DNA of 64,000 bases from Mangrovimonas sp. TPBH4 (GCF_001280505.1 NZ_LBIO01000043.1:99818-163817), one strand, 5' to 3'; positions 41,147 through 51,031 are shown, counted from the stretch's first letter. Program-made: numbers and translations. The notes: generated by a model from the sequence alone, not told the origin.

Positions 41147-44100
41147 CTATTTGTTAGGGGTTTTTTCTTTGACGTTTATAAAATCTGGGAAGTTCTCGTC
41201 GGCCTTTTTTTCCTTATTGCTATCTTTCTTTTCAGAAGCTTTCTTTTTGTTTTTTCCTGAAAAGATGATTTGAAGCAGCTCCTTAAAAGTATCAAATTCT
41301 ACGTTATAAGACAAGCCCATGCCTTGAGTATATCCAATTTCCTCTCCAAAATTGCGAATACTGTTCTCTCTGTTGAAGAATTTGGCAGATAAAGTACCCT
41401 CATCATTAAGTAAAACTTGTATCTCAACGTCGCCTGCAATTACCGTTTGTTCCACCCCTCCAATTGGCACCCCAACTTTTCCGTTGATAAGTACCTTGTC
41501 ACTGAGTTGTGTACTTAAGGTAAGTCCAAGACGATCATCGGTTTCATAATCTGGGGTTACCTCCCCTGGTTGAAGGTTAACGCCTATTTGGAGTTTACCA
41601 TCTTCATCTTGAAAAAGGCTATTGAAAAGACTATTAACACGATCGGCAATGGTACCGTAGGCCTGCTGCCCTAAACTTATTTCACTTGCAAATGCACCAA
41701 ACGACAACAGATTAAGGGCTTGGAACTCTCTACTTTCTTTGGTTTCCAATCGGTATTCCAACTCCGATTTAATAGTGGACCCAACATTAGGGAAATTAAA
41801 ACTGAATTCTGGCTCAGGTTGTTCCAATTGTCCTTGCAGACTAATTTCAACATTTACCGGAATACTCCTATTAATAGGATTGTCCAATAATACAGATGGA
41901 TTGGCTTGAGTTTTATAAACGGCCGTCAGGTTAATTTGAGCCTTCATAGGGTCTCCTTCCCAAATAATACTTCCTCCCGGCTCTACTTCAAGCTCTTTTT
42001 GAATTAAACCGCCGTAGGCAAAATTGTAGATTCCCTTAGTCACCGCAAAATCTCCCCACATATTGAACTTACCCGTTGTATTTATTTCGAATAGTAAGTT
42101 ACCGTTACCAGAACCCTGAATAGTACTACCAGAATTACGGTCGATAACAATTTCAATATCGGCATCTGGAGTCACGATAAGGTCAAAGTCCAACTCCAAT
42201 CCTTTTACTTCACGGGCCACATAGTCCTCACCTTTTAATCGCGCTTCCTTTTCCTCCGGTGTTAAAAAGTGGATATAGGAGTTATCCCCATAAGTTTCCA
42301 AATCATTCAATGGCACTTTAAATACGGTTCCCTTTTCCGTACTTCCATCAAAGGCTATCACCAATTCATCGGCAGGCCCTTTAATGCTTGCTTCCCCCTC
42401 AACAAATCCAGTACCATAATATAGGGCCTCTTCCGAATCGTCCGTATCCAACACCAAAAGACGATCTGTTTCCAGTTCCAAGCCTAGGATCCAATCATCA
42501 AAATTCACATGCGAAATGTAGCCGTTAAGAAGCGCTCGTGAGAAATACTTGGAATCGGTCAGCACTACATCCTGAAAAATAAACTTTTGCTGTTCTAACG
42601 TGACTCTTGAATCAAAGTCAAAGCTATAATCAACATTAAGGTATGGAATGGTAATTCCCGCATTGTCCAGATACAAATCTCCCCTTATATCGGGTTTTTC
42701 AAGACTTCCTACCACATGGGCTTCCCCTGATACCATCCCTCTAATGTTGGTAATGATTCCAGCTCCCAATGGTGCCAATGGATCCAAAATAAATCGATCA
42801 AAATCTATATTGACATCTATATAGGAATTGACTTCGCTAACATCCACTTCTCCATGCGCTTCCAAAGACCTTAAACGGTCACTTTTCAGTTCTAAATCGA
42901 CACTATAATTGGTCAATGATCTATTTCCTTGTATCTCGGCCTTTAAATTCCCTAGGTTATGGTTGTTGGCCTTAAAATTATCGATCGTTATCTTCGAATT
43001 AGGACCATACACTCCACGATCCTGGAGTACATGTAGATTTCCGTTCACGACCCCTTCCAACAACAAACTATCAAGCCTTGGAGTAATTTTACTCAATTCT
43101 ACTTCATTGAAATTTAAACTCAAATCCTTATAGGTAGAATCCCTTAAAACCCCAGAGAATTCAATTTGTTCGTCCAAATTGGACAACATCAAATTCTTAA
43201 AGTTAAATTCCTTGAATTTCCGATCGAACACAATTTTATTTAAAGTATCCTTTTCTTCATTAATATACCACGTGAAGTCTTTGAAAGTAGCATTGGACTT
43301 TTGAAAGCCAACAACTGATTTATCAAGATCATCTATGGTGTAAAACAAGCTTAAGTCGTACTTGTCCTTATTATGTGTACCTCCCCTAAAATTAGATTTT
43401 ATAAATAAGGTATCGTTTTGGGTAACATTAATCAAACTAAACCTTGATACATCGTAGTATTTGGTATGAAGTGAATCCAGCTCTATATATGTATTGTAAA
43501 CAGGATTACTATTATCTACAGATAGATTTACATTTTGGGCAAAATAGTCAAACACCTTTATTTGTGGAGAGCTGAAAGAAAGTTTAAACCCATTTTCACT
43601 GTTTTCAATCCGTCCTTTAATAAATGTGTTTTCGGCCAATTCTACTTCATGGAAAAAAGCCTCTACAATTTTATTGTAAATATTGAACTTAAAGTTAACA
43701 TATTGATGGCCTTTCACTTCATTAGGGACATATTTTGAATACAGACTTCCAAAGGAGTTCCTTACAAGCTTGCCCAAATCCTTAAACTTAAAATCACCTC
43801 TTATAGTCCCTTCAATGATATCTGGAGAATTAATTCTAATCACCCGCTTATTCTCTTCAAATCTTGATTTAATATCAAAATCTTCAAAGTAAAACTCATT
43901 ACTCTGATTGATATAGGTGGTGTTTTTAAACCTTAAACTACCTCTAGCGTCATCAATGCTAGATCCACTCATGGACATCAGCACATTTCCCTTAAATATG
44001 GAAACACTATCCTTTTTTACAAAATTTAAAGCTTTCAGGTTGGCGTAAGCCACATCTGCCGAGAAATCCAAAGTTTTGATATCCTTCGACAGATCTGCCA

Positions 44101-45562
44101 ACCCATCAAACCTAAATTTAAAATTTGGATCACTGGAATTTATAATTCCATTAAACACGTCACTTTCCAAGCGCCCCGCAACATCAATATTCTGGTAATC
44201 GTAGTCATTGAATACCAATGAAAACACTTTCCCTTGAATCTGTGTTTTTAAATTTTTCACCAAAAATCCTTTTCCATCTACGTCAAGGTTAAATGATGTG
44301 GTTCCTACTTCCTCCTTCTCTATAAGTTTTCCAAGGTCAAACTCATCAAACGCAACATTTCCCACATACTTTGCATTATCAACATCGTTTAAATGCTCCA
44401 TATTCAAATCTGAAGATACGTGTCCCAACTCCGTATCCATTTCCAGTTTGGCGTCAATTGTAGTTGGTGTAATAAATGAATCACCCGTAATGGTAAAGTC
44501 TCCCAACTTTGAAAAGACAGTTGGAATGGAATTCCCCAGTACATTGGGAAGCAAGCTTGTTAAATCTTCAAAATTTGAAGATAAATTGGAAAACTTTCCA
44601 TCCATGGAAAATGTACCAACTTCATTGTTGAAAAGGTTTTTAAAATTGATATCCCCATAAATCTTACTGCGTCTACTGGTATTTAAACGCAGATTATTGG
44701 TGTTTAAATCATTGAGGGTTCCACTAATTTCTACATTGAACTTTGCCAACTGCTTTTCTCCAAACTCATCGTAAAAGGTGTTCAACTCATCTAATTGCAC
44801 TTCGGAATTTTCGAATTTGGCCGTTATGGCAACCTTATCCGTAAAATATTGCAAATCCTCACGCAAATAGTCAAACCTTAAAGTCCCTTGGATATTGGAA
44901 TTAGTGGTTTTGATTTGAAGGTTATTAAAATTCATATAATTGACCGTATACTCAAAATCGGTAATCATATTTTGAATCTTAACGCCTCTACTGTCCTTAA
45001 AATTAAGGGTATTTATCCGTGTACTTACATTACTTCCATCAATCAAAAAATTGGTTGCATTGATGTTTAAATCGTTAAACTCTAAAATTTTCGGATTGTC
45101 CTTGTTGTCGTCAATTAGCTTAAAAACACTATTATAAATTGAAACATCACTGGAAGACATCAAGAAATGCCCCTTAACCTTATCTGGATTCTCCTCATCA
45201 AAACGCGCTACAAAAACATCTAAATTGGTCTGTTTTTCACCTTCATACGTCTTGATATTAAACACCAAATTCATGATATCTATATCCCCAAATACCAATT
45301 GGCCTTCGTAAACATTTTTGAAATTTAAAATGGACGTATTCAATTCCTGAACACTAATCAACGTATCTTTTTTGTAGTCTTCAATGTAAATCTGCTTCAG
45401 CTCCACATCACCATTAAACTGCAGACCAACCCGTTCAATGGAAATATGCGTGCCAAATTCCTCATTAAGGCGTTTGGTGGCATATTTCCCCAAAGAGGTC
45501 TGAATTGCTGGAATGGAAAGTATTAGCACCAAAATTATGAACAACAATAAAACTATTGCCAC
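41147..45562 (-). CDS. translocation/assembly module TamB-like protein
   Basis: A 1471-aa AsmA/TamB-type protein: one N-terminal signal-anchor helix (AIVLLLFIILVLILSI, residues 2-17), a very long series of beta-rich repeats, and a C-terminal TamB (DUF490) domain from about 950 (GNGNLLFEINTTGKFNMWGD, GGSIIWEGDP, EYRLETKESREFQALNLLSF). TamB-like proteins bridge the inner and outer membranes and move lipid or help assemble outer-membrane proteins. A Lys-rich tail follows (KNKKKASEKK). The only canonical start is GTG at 45562; upstream codons also look coding. Divergent from tsaD. Confidence 0.88.
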   Translation of the reverse strand: MAIVLLLFIILVLILSIPAIQTSLGKYATKRLNEEFGTHISIERVGLQFNGDVELKQIYIEDYKKDTLISVQELNTSILNFKNVYEGQLVFGDIDIMNLVFNIKTYEGEKQTNLDVFVARFDEENPDKVKGHFLMSSSDVSIYNSVFKLIDDNKDNPKILEFNDLNINATNFLIDGSNVSTRINTLNFKDSRGVKIQNMITDFEYTVNYMNFNNLQIKTTNSNIQGTLRFDYLREDLQYFTDKVAITAKFENSEVQLDELNTFYDEFGEKQLAKFNVEISGTLNDLNTNNLRLNTSRRSKIYGDINFKNLFNNEVGTFSMDGKFSNLSSNFEDLTSLLPNVLGNSIPTVFSKLGDFTITGDSFITPTTIDAKLEMDTELGHVSSDLNMEHLNDVDNAKYVGNVAFDEFDLGKLIEKEEVGTTSFNLDVDGKGFLVKNLKTQIQGKVFSLVFNDYDYQNIDVAGRLESDVFNGIINSSDPNFKFRFDGLADLSKDIKTLDFSADVAYANLKALNFVKKDSVSIFKGNVLMSMSGSSIDDARGSLRFKNTTYINQSNEFYFEDFDIKSRFEENKRVIRINSPDIIEGTIRGDFKFKDLGKLVRNSFGSLYSKYVPNEVKGHQYVNFKFNIYNKIVEAFFHEVELAENTFIKGRIENSENGFKLSFSSPQIKVFDYFAQNVNLSVDNSNPVYNTYIELDSLHTKYYDVSRFSLINVTQNDTLFIKSNFRGGTHNKDKYDLSLFYTIDDLDKSVVGFQKSNATFKDFTWYINEEKDTLNKIVFDRKFKEFNFKNLMLSNLDEQIEFSGVLRDSTYKDLSLNFNEVELSKITPRLDSLLLEGVVNGNLHVLQDRGVYGPNSKITIDNFKANNHNLGNLKAEIQGNRSLTNYSVDLELKSDRLRSLEAHGEVDVSEVNSYIDVNIDFDRFILDPLAPLGAGIITNIRGMVSGEAHVVGSLEKPDIRGDLYLDNAGITIPYLNVDYSFDFDSRVTLEQQKFIFQDVVLTDSKYFSRALLNGYISHVNFDDWILGLELETDRLLVLDTDDSEEALYYGTGFVEGEASIKGPADELVIAFDGSTEKGTVFKVPLNDLETYGDNSYIHFLTPEEKEARLKGEDYVAREVKGLELDFDLIVTPDADIEIVIDRNSGSTIQGSGNGNLLFEINTTGKFNMWGDFAVTKGIYNFAYGGLIQKELEVEPGGSIIWEGDPMKAQINLTAVYKTQANPSVLLDNPINRSIPVNVEISLQGQLEQPEPEFSFNFPNVGSTIKSELEYRLETKESREFQALNLLSFGAFASEISLGQQAYGTIADRVNSLFNSLFQDEDGKLQIGVNLQPGEVTPDYETDDRLGLTLSTQLSDKVLINGKVGVPIGGVEQTVIAGDVEIQVLLNDEGTLSAKFFNRENSIRNFGEEIGYTQGMGLSYNVEFDTFKELLQIIFSGKNKKKASEKKDSNKEKKADENFPDFINVKEKTPNK

Positions 45563-45590
45563 GAGCTTTGATACTATTTTTAAAAATTTT

Positions 45591-45617
45591 TTGATACGTA
45601 TTAATGTTTTAACTTTG
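45591..45617 (+). promoter_or_regulatory. promoter of the tsaD operon
   Basis: TTG (45591-45593) and TAACTTTG (45610-45617) are 16 bases apart. The -7 match is exact; the spacing is one or two bases short. The ATG follows 38 bases later. Confidence 0.5.
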
Positions 45618-45655
45618 AAGCCAAAATTAACAATTATTGTGCCTAATTTTCAGTA

Positions 45656-46678
45656 ATGACTTCACAAAATATTTACATACTTGCTATAGAATCCTCTTGC
45701 GATGATACGGCTGCAGCTGTAATGCTGAACGGAAAAATTTTAAGCAATGTTGTGGCAAGTCAAAATATTCATGAAGAATATGGTGGCGTTGTCCCCGAAC
45801 TTGCCTCTAGAGCCCACCAACAAAACATTGTTCCTGTGGTACACCATGCATTAAAAAAGGCCAATATAGATAAATCCCAACTAAGTGCCATAGCCTTTAC
45901 TAGAGGCCCCGGTCTTATGGGGTCACTATTAGTTGGAACTTCCTTTGCCAAATCTTTAGCCTACGGACTTAATATTCCGCTCATTGAAGTCAACCATATG
46001 TCTGCCCATATTTTGGCGCATTTTATTGAGGAAGATGGTTTCAGCAAACCACCTTTCCCGTTCTTGGCCATGACCATCTCAGGAGGTCATACGCAAATTG
46101 TAAAGGTGAACTCCTATTTTGACATGGAAGTGATTGGTGAAACCATTGATGACGCCGTGGGAGAAGCCTACGATAAAAGTGGAAAAATTTTAGGCTTGGG
46201 CTATCCTGCCGGGCCACAAATAGATAAACGCGCTCAAGTTGGAAACCCAAAAGCGTTCAAATTTACAAAGCCAAAGGTAGATGGCCTTAATTTCAGCTTC
46301 TCGGGATTAAAAACGGCAATTCTGTATTTCATTCAAAAAGAAACCAAAAACAATCCTGATTTTGTAGAGCAAAACCTAGATGATATTTGTGCTTCCATTC
46401 AATATACCATTATTGGTATTTTAATGGATAAACTAAAACTGGCCAGTAAAGAAACCGGTATCAAACACATTGCTATTGGCGGCGGGGTATCTGCTAATTC
46501 TGGTATTAGAAAAGCCCTTAAGGACGGTGAGAAAAAGTTTGGTTGGACCACCTATATTCCAAAATTTGAATATACCACAGACAATGCAGCCATGATTGCC
46601 ATTGTGGGCCATTTAAAATATTTAGAAGGCGATTTCACCGATTTTAATGTTACCGCCACGGCTCGTTTAAAAATTTAA
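45656..46678 (+). CDS. tsaD: tRNA N6-threonylcarbamoyladenosine (t6A) synthase subunit TsaD
   Basis: A 340-aa Kae1/TsaD ASKHA enzyme that transfers threonylcarbamoyl to A37 of ANN-decoding tRNAs. It starts ILAIESSCDDTAAAVML, carries the metal-binding histidines in NHMSAHIL near residues 112-119, the SGGHTQIV motif near 141-148, and IGGGVSANSGIRKAL near 279-293. The length is standard. It is the first gene of a seven-gene run rich in RNA-modification enzymes. Confidence 0.96.
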   Translation: MTSQNIYILAIESSCDDTAAAVMLNGKILSNVVASQNIHEEYGGVVPELASRAHQQNIVPVVHHALKKANIDKSQLSAIAFTRGPGLMGSLLVGTSFAKSLAYGLNIPLIEVNHMSAHILAHFIEEDGFSKPPFPFLAMTISGGHTQIVKVNSYFDMEVIGETIDDAVGEAYDKSGKILGLGYPAGPQIDKRAQVGNPKAFKFTKPKVDGLNFSFSGLKTAILYFIQKETKNNPDFVEQNLDDICASIQYTIIGILMDKLKLASKETGIKHIAIGGGVSANSGIRKALKDGEKKFGWTTYIPKFEYTTDNAAMIAIVGHLKYLEGDFTDFNVTATARLKI

Positions 46679-46681
46679 TCT

Positions 46682-47386
46682 ATGCAGCTGTTCTACAACC
46701 CAGAGCTTTTAGAAACTTCCTCTCAAATTTCTTTTGATAAAGAAGAAAGTCGGCATATTGTTAAAGTGCTTCGCAAATCGCAAGGAGACGTATTGCATAT
46801 TACTAACGGAAAAGGCTGGCTGTTTACCGCTGAAATAGAATTTGCAGACCAAAAACACTGTCGTGCCAAGATTACCTCTAAAACATTTCAGGAAAAGCGA
46901 AACTATACGCTTCATTTGGCGGTGGCCCCTACAAAGATGAACGACCGCTACGAGTGGTTCTTGGAAAAAGCTACCGAAATTGGTATAGACACCATCACGC
47001 CTATCATTTGCGAACACAGCGAGCGTAAAGTTATTAAAACAGAGCGTTTTGAAAAAATATTGCAGTCGGCCATGAAACAATCCCTAAGTTGTTACATGCC
47101 GCAGCTGCATGCCCCCATTTCTTTTAAAGATTTTGTTGCACAAGAATTCAGTGGGCAGAAATTTATTGCCCACTGTGAGGAATTAGATAAAAAATCTTTG
47201 AAAACACAAGTAGTTCCAAATTCGGAAATCACAATTTTGATTGGTCCCGAAGGTGACTTTAGCGTAAAAGAAATTGAATTGGCCCTTCAGAATAATTTTA
47301 TTCCTGTAACTTTGGGTAACACCCGACTGAGAACAGAAACAGCTGCCATAGTTGCCTGTCACTCGGTGGCGTTTACAAATGAATAA
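46682..47386 (+). CDS. rsmE: 16S rRNA (uracil(1498)-N(3))-methyltransferase
   Basis: A 234-aa SPOUT-class methyltransferase that methylates U1498 of 16S rRNA. The N-terminal PUA-like part has EESRHIVKVLRKSQGD near residues 21-36, and the trefoil-knot part has ILIGPEGDFSVKEI near 182-195 and LGNTRLRTETAAI near 209-221, which bind S-adenosylmethionine. The substrate helix includes MNDRYEWFLEKATEIG. It starts three bases after tsaD, and its stop is two bases before the next ATG. Confidence 0.95.
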   Translation: MQLFYNPELLETSSQISFDKEESRHIVKVLRKSQGDVLHITNGKGWLFTAEIEFADQKHCRAKITSKTFQEKRNYTLHLAVAPTKMNDRYEWFLEKATEIGIDTITPIICEHSERKVIKTERFEKILQSAMKQSLSCYMPQLHAPISFKDFVAQEFSGQKFIAHCEELDKKSLKTQVVPNSEITILIGPEGDFSVKEIELALQNNFIPVTLGNTRLRTETAAIVACHSVAFTNE

Positions 47387-47388
47387 AT

Positions 47389-48030
47389 ATGAAGAAACTC
47401 TTAGCCCTTATAATTTGCTTATTCCCTTTGTGTTTTATGGCTCAAAACTTGGCAGTTGCCAAGTACAAAGGAGGAGGTGACTGGTACGGCAACCCTACCT
47501 CCTTGCCAAATCTTATTGCCTTTTGCAATGCCAATATCAACACCCAAATGAACAGCACACCCGAAACGGTTGAAATTGGAAGCACCGATATTTTTCAATA
47601 TCCCTTAGTACACATGACAGGGCATGGCAATGTATTTTTTAGCACAGAAGATGCCGAAAACCTTCGAAATTATTTGATTTCTGGAGGCTTTCTTCATATC
47701 GATGATAATTATGGTATGCGTCCTTATGTTACCAAAGAGCTTCAAAAAGTGTTTCCAGACCTAGAACTTGTAGAAATCCCGAAAACCCATGATATCTTTA
47801 ACATCGCCTATAAATTCCCCGAAGGCCTTCCTAAAATTCATGAACACGATGGTAAGCGCCCACAGGCCTTTGGTATTTTTTATGAAAACAGACTGGTGCT
47901 TCTATTCACTTTTGAAAGTGATTTAGGGGATGGTTGGGAAGACCCAGAAGTGCACAACGACCCACGAGATGTTAGGGAAAAAGCCCTTAAAATGGGTGCC
48001 AATATTGTAAAATACGCCTTTGAGCATTAG
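47389..48030 (+). CDS. DUF4159 domain-containing exported protein
   Basis: A 213-aa protein with a signal peptide (MKKLLALIICLFPLCFMAQ). The DUF4159 body contains YKGGGDWYGNPTSLPNL near residues 25-41, a MTGHGNVFFS turn near 75-84, and GGFLHIDDNYGMRPYV near 99-114, which recalls GATase1-like folds. The role of the family is unknown; in many Bacteroidota it sits beside rsmE as here. Its two-base spacing to rsmE indicates one transcript. Confidence 0.85.
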   Translation: MKKLLALIICLFPLCFMAQNLAVAKYKGGGDWYGNPTSLPNLIAFCNANINTQMNSTPETVEIGSTDIFQYPLVHMTGHGNVFFSTEDAENLRNYLISGGFLHIDDNYGMRPYVTKELQKVFPDLELVEIPKTHDIFNIAYKFPEGLPKIHEHDGKRPQAFGIFYENRLVLLFTFESDLGDGWEDPEVHNDPRDVREKALKMGANIVKYAFEH

Positions 48031-48041
48031 TTTTTAAATGT

Positions 48042-48203
48042 ATGGGAGATTTAATTGAATTTGTAGGTGAATTACTTTCGATTGCCTCTGATAATTCTTT
48101 GAAAAACTTAGAAAAGTTAAGCAAAACGAAAAGAAGAATACTACTTATGATTGTTTGTCTTTCAATAGGGATCCCCATAGTAATCATGTATTTTTTAAAC
48201 TAA
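48042..48203 (+). CDS. small membrane protein, 53 aa
   Basis: A 53-codon ORF starting MGDLIEFVGELLSIASDNSL, with an amphipathic charged half, a basic stretch (KTKRR) near residues 34-38, then one hydrophobic helix (ILLMIVCLSIGIPIVIMYFL) to the C-terminus. The tail-anchor-like layout, its 11-base distance from the DUF4159 gene and 24-base distance to the trmH-like gene all support a real gene in the operon. I do not recognise the family. Confidence 0.6.
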   Translation: MGDLIEFVGELLSIASDNSLKNLEKLSKTKRRILLMIVCLSIGIPIVIMYFLN

Positions 48204-48227
48204 ACTTCGCAACAAACGAACACAACA

Positions 48228-48731
48228 GTGACACAACTCACACACTACACCACCAAATTCAATAAAAAGCAATTTCCTATTACCATAGTATGCGATAACA
48301 TTTCCAATGCACCTAATATTGGAAGCCTATTTAGAACTGCCGATGCCTTTGGAATAGAACAGCTCATTTTTTGTGGAAATGACATCCCTATGGGACGTAA
48401 AATGGCGAAAACTGCCAGAGCTACCGAAAAAATAGTGTCGTTTAAAATTGAAGAAAATACCTTGGAAGTTGTGCTGAACCTAAAACAAAAAGGCTATCAA
48501 ATTATAGCCTTGGAAATTACATCCAACAGCACTCCTTTACATTCCTTTGAGCATAGTGATCAACCCCCAATAGCGCTAGTAATTGGGGATGAGAATTTTG
48601 GTGTTTCAGATGAAATACTAAAAAACTGCGACCATGTATTGCACATTGAAATGTTTGGGCAAAATAGCAGTATGAATGTGGTGCAGGCTACCAGCATTGC
48701 ACTCTATGAACTAACGAAACAAATAATGTAA
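48228..48731 (+). CDS. TrmH/SpoU-type RNA 2'-O-methyltransferase
   Basis: A 167-aa SPOUT enzyme. Motif 1 is NISNAPNIGSLFRTADAFG near residues 25-43, motif 2 is LVIGDENFGVSDEIL near 112-126, and motif 3 is SSMNVVQATSIALYE near 147-161, together forming the SAM-binding knot. It lacks the extra N-terminal domain of rRNA-specific relatives; the target nucleotide is not evident. The start is GTG at 48228, 24 bases after the small membrane protein gene. Confidence 0.9.
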   Translation: MTQLTHYTTKFNKKQFPITIVCDNISNAPNIGSLFRTADAFGIEQLIFCGNDIPMGRKMAKTARATEKIVSFKIEENTLEVVLNLKQKGYQIIALEITSNSTPLHSFEHSDQPPIALVIGDENFGVSDEILKNCDHVLHIEMFGQNSSMNVVQATSIALYELTKQIM

Positions 48732-48754
48732 TCCAATTTTCTATATTTACAGAT

Positions 48755-49843
48755 ATGGATTCAAAAGTAATAGCAAACGGAATTTTAAGGGCACTAGGAA
48801 TAACTTTGGCCGCTGTTCTTATTTTATATTTTTTATACAAAATTCAATCGGTAATCACTTATATCGTGATTGCTGGGGTGACTTCATTAATTGGAAGACC
48901 TATCGTTATTTTTTTAAGAAAGCGCCTTAAATTCACTAACACCCTCGCCGTAATCGTAACCATGTTACTTTTGGTTGGTTTGTTAGTAGGACTCATTGGA
49001 ATGTTCATTCCGTTGATTGTCAAACAAAGTCACAATTTGGCCCTTTTGGATATCAAAAAACTAGAAGCCAATATTGAAAGCCTATATATCGAGGTCATAG
49101 ATTATTTTCACATTTATAACATCAATATGGAAGACTCTTTTAAGTATTCCAACTTAATTGAAAAACTTGATTTTGGAGCTATTCCCAATTTTATCAATGC
49201 CATTATTGGTGGTTTTGGCAGCTTTGGAATCGGCCTTTTTTCTGTATTGTTTATTTCCTTCTTTTTCCTAAAAGACAGCAAACTATTAGAAAATAGTATA
49301 CTCTCTTTTATTCCGGACAATAAAGAAGCGCGTTCCAAAAAGTCCTTTGACAAAATCAAAGACCTACTCTCCCGCTATTTTATTGGACTGATCATACAAA
49401 TTTCCATCCTGTTCTTCATTTATACCATCGGTTTACTTATTGTAGGCGTTGAAAATGCCATTGTCATAGCCTTTCTATGTGCACTCATCAATTTAGTTCC
49501 CTACATCGGACCACTTATTGGGGCTATTATTATGGTAACGCTTTCTATGACATCCAACTTAGGGGAAGGTTTCAGTACTGTGATATTATCCAAGACCCTT
49601 TATGTACTAATGGTAGTTGCCTTTGGTCAATTGATCGATAATTTCATTAGCCAACCCTTTATTTTTTCGAAAAGTGTAAAATCGCATCCATTAGAAATTT
49701 TTCTAGTGATTATCATTGCAGGTATCCTTTTTGGAGTGGTTGGAATGGTTGTAGCGGTCCCTGCCTATACTGCCTTAAAAGTTATTTTAAAGGAGTTTTT
49801 ATACGATGTAAAATTGGTGCAAAGACTCACAAAAGATCTCTAA
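48755..49843 (+). CDS. AI-2E family transporter
   Basis: A 362-aa membrane protein with about eight transmembrane helices. Hydrophobic segments lie near residues 9-25, 30-50, 62-87, 150-172, 205-235, 240-265, 280-295 and 310-345. The family motif FLCALINLVPYIGPLIGAII is visible near 239-258. These permeases export small molecules; the E. coli relative TqsA affects autoinducer-2, but the substrate here is open (some relatives are Na+/H+ antiporters). One base separates its stop from the next TTG start. Confidence 0.9.
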   Translation: MDSKVIANGILRALGITLAAVLILYFLYKIQSVITYIVIAGVTSLIGRPIVIFLRKRLKFTNTLAVIVTMLLLVGLLVGLIGMFIPLIVKQSHNLALLDIKKLEANIESLYIEVIDYFHIYNINMEDSFKYSNLIEKLDFGAIPNFINAIIGGFGSFGIGLFSVLFISFFFLKDSKLLENSILSFIPDNKEARSKKSFDKIKDLLSRYFIGLIIQISILFFIYTIGLLIVGVENAIVIAFLCALINLVPYIGPLIGAIIMVTLSMTSNLGEGFSTVILSKTLYVLMVVAFGQLIDNFISQPFIFSKSVKSHPLEIFLVIIIAGILFGVVGMVVAVPAYTALKVILKEFLYDVKLVQRLTKDL

Positions 49844-49844
49844 G

Positions 49845-51023
49845 TTGAATCCTGACATTTTAAATACCGTTCATCAAGAATTTATCAATACATATTTAAA
49901 TTCTGACACAGTAACATTACTCTTTAAAAAGCACAAAGGGATCACGGTGGACATAAAACTTTTGGTTGAACAGATTGAAGCCAAAAAACGTTGTGAACAA
50001 AAACTTCCAACTTGGTTCAACACCCAGTCCATAGCCTATCCCAACAAACTCAATATTGAACAGACTTCCTCGGAAGCTACAGCCAAATACAAAGCTGGAC
50101 TTATTGAAGGGAAGTCCTTAATTGATGTAACGGGTGGGTTTGGAGTAGATTGCTACTACTTTTCCAAACGATTTCAAAATGTCACACACTGTGAATTGAA
50201 TTCTGAGCTTTCGGAAATCGTTGGGCATAATTATTCGCAATTACACACCAATATTACAACCTTAAACGTTGATGGGGTTGCCTATTTAGAAGCGCATCAA
50301 GACATTTACGACTGTATTTACATCGATCCTTCCAGACGCCATGACAGCAAGGGCAAAGTCTTTTTTTTAAACGATTGCCTACCCAATGTCCCATTGCATT
50401 TGAATCTGTTATTTCAACGTTCTAAAAACATCATGATAAAAACCTCTCCCCTTTTGGATATTTCTGTAGGAATGGGAGAATTAAAGCATATTAAAGCCAT
50501 TCATATTGTCGCCCTTAACAATGAAGTAAAGGAACTATTATGGGTTTTGGAGAACAATTTCGAAGGTACCATTGAAATAAAAACTGTTAACCTTACGCAG
50601 TCCAATCAAGAAGTCTTCGATTTCAACTTTATTGAAGAAAAAAGTGCTAATTCAACATTTAGCGAGCCGCTTTTATATTTATACGAACCAAATGCGGCAA
50701 TATTAAAATCGGGGGGCTTTAAATCTGTTTCTGAAAAATTGAGGATTCCAAAACTACATCAGCACACGCATCTCTACACCTCTGAAACATTGATAGACTT
50801 TCCGGGAAGAAGTTTTGAAATTGTTAAAATTGTTCCTTTCAGCAAACAGTGTTTAAAAAAGGAGGCCATTTCCAAAGCTAATATTACCACTAGAAATTTC
50901 CCTGAAACTGTTCAACAACTTAGAACGAAATTAAAAATAAAAGATGGTGGTGAATTGTATTTGTTTTTCACCACCAACCTTAACAATGAGAAAATTGTAA
51001 TTTTCTGCAAAAAGGGATCTTAA
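49845..51023 (+). CDS. class I SAM-dependent methyltransferase with THUMP-like domain
   Basis: A 392-aa protein. After an N-terminal helical part, the methyltransferase core has the SAM-binding LIDVTGGFGVDCYYFS near residues 91-106, an acidic loop CELNSE near 115-120, and the DPSRR motif (CIYIDPSRRHDSKG near 153-166) typical of the YtqB/RsmD-like and PG_1098 type. The C-terminal part (SKANITTRNFPETVQQLRTKL) resembles the THUMP-like domain of PG_1098 proteins. The substrate is probably RNA. It starts with TTG one base after the AI-2E gene. Confidence 0.82.
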   Translation: MNPDILNTVHQEFINTYLNSDTVTLLFKKHKGITVDIKLLVEQIEAKKRCEQKLPTWFNTQSIAYPNKLNIEQTSSEATAKYKAGLIEGKSLIDVTGGFGVDCYYFSKRFQNVTHCELNSELSEIVGHNYSQLHTNITTLNVDGVAYLEAHQDIYDCIYIDPSRRHDSKGKVFFLNDCLPNVPLHLNLLFQRSKNIMIKTSPLLDISVGMGELKHIKAIHIVALNNEVKELLWVLENNFEGTIEIKTVNLTQSNQEVFDFNFIEEKSANSTFSEPLLYLYEPNAAILKSGGFKSVSEKLRIPKLHQHTHLYTSETLIDFPGRSFEIVKIVPFSKQCLKKEAISKANITTRNFPETVQQLRTKLKIKDGGELYLFFTTNLNNEKIVIFCKKGS

Positions 51024-51031
51024 TCCCAGTT

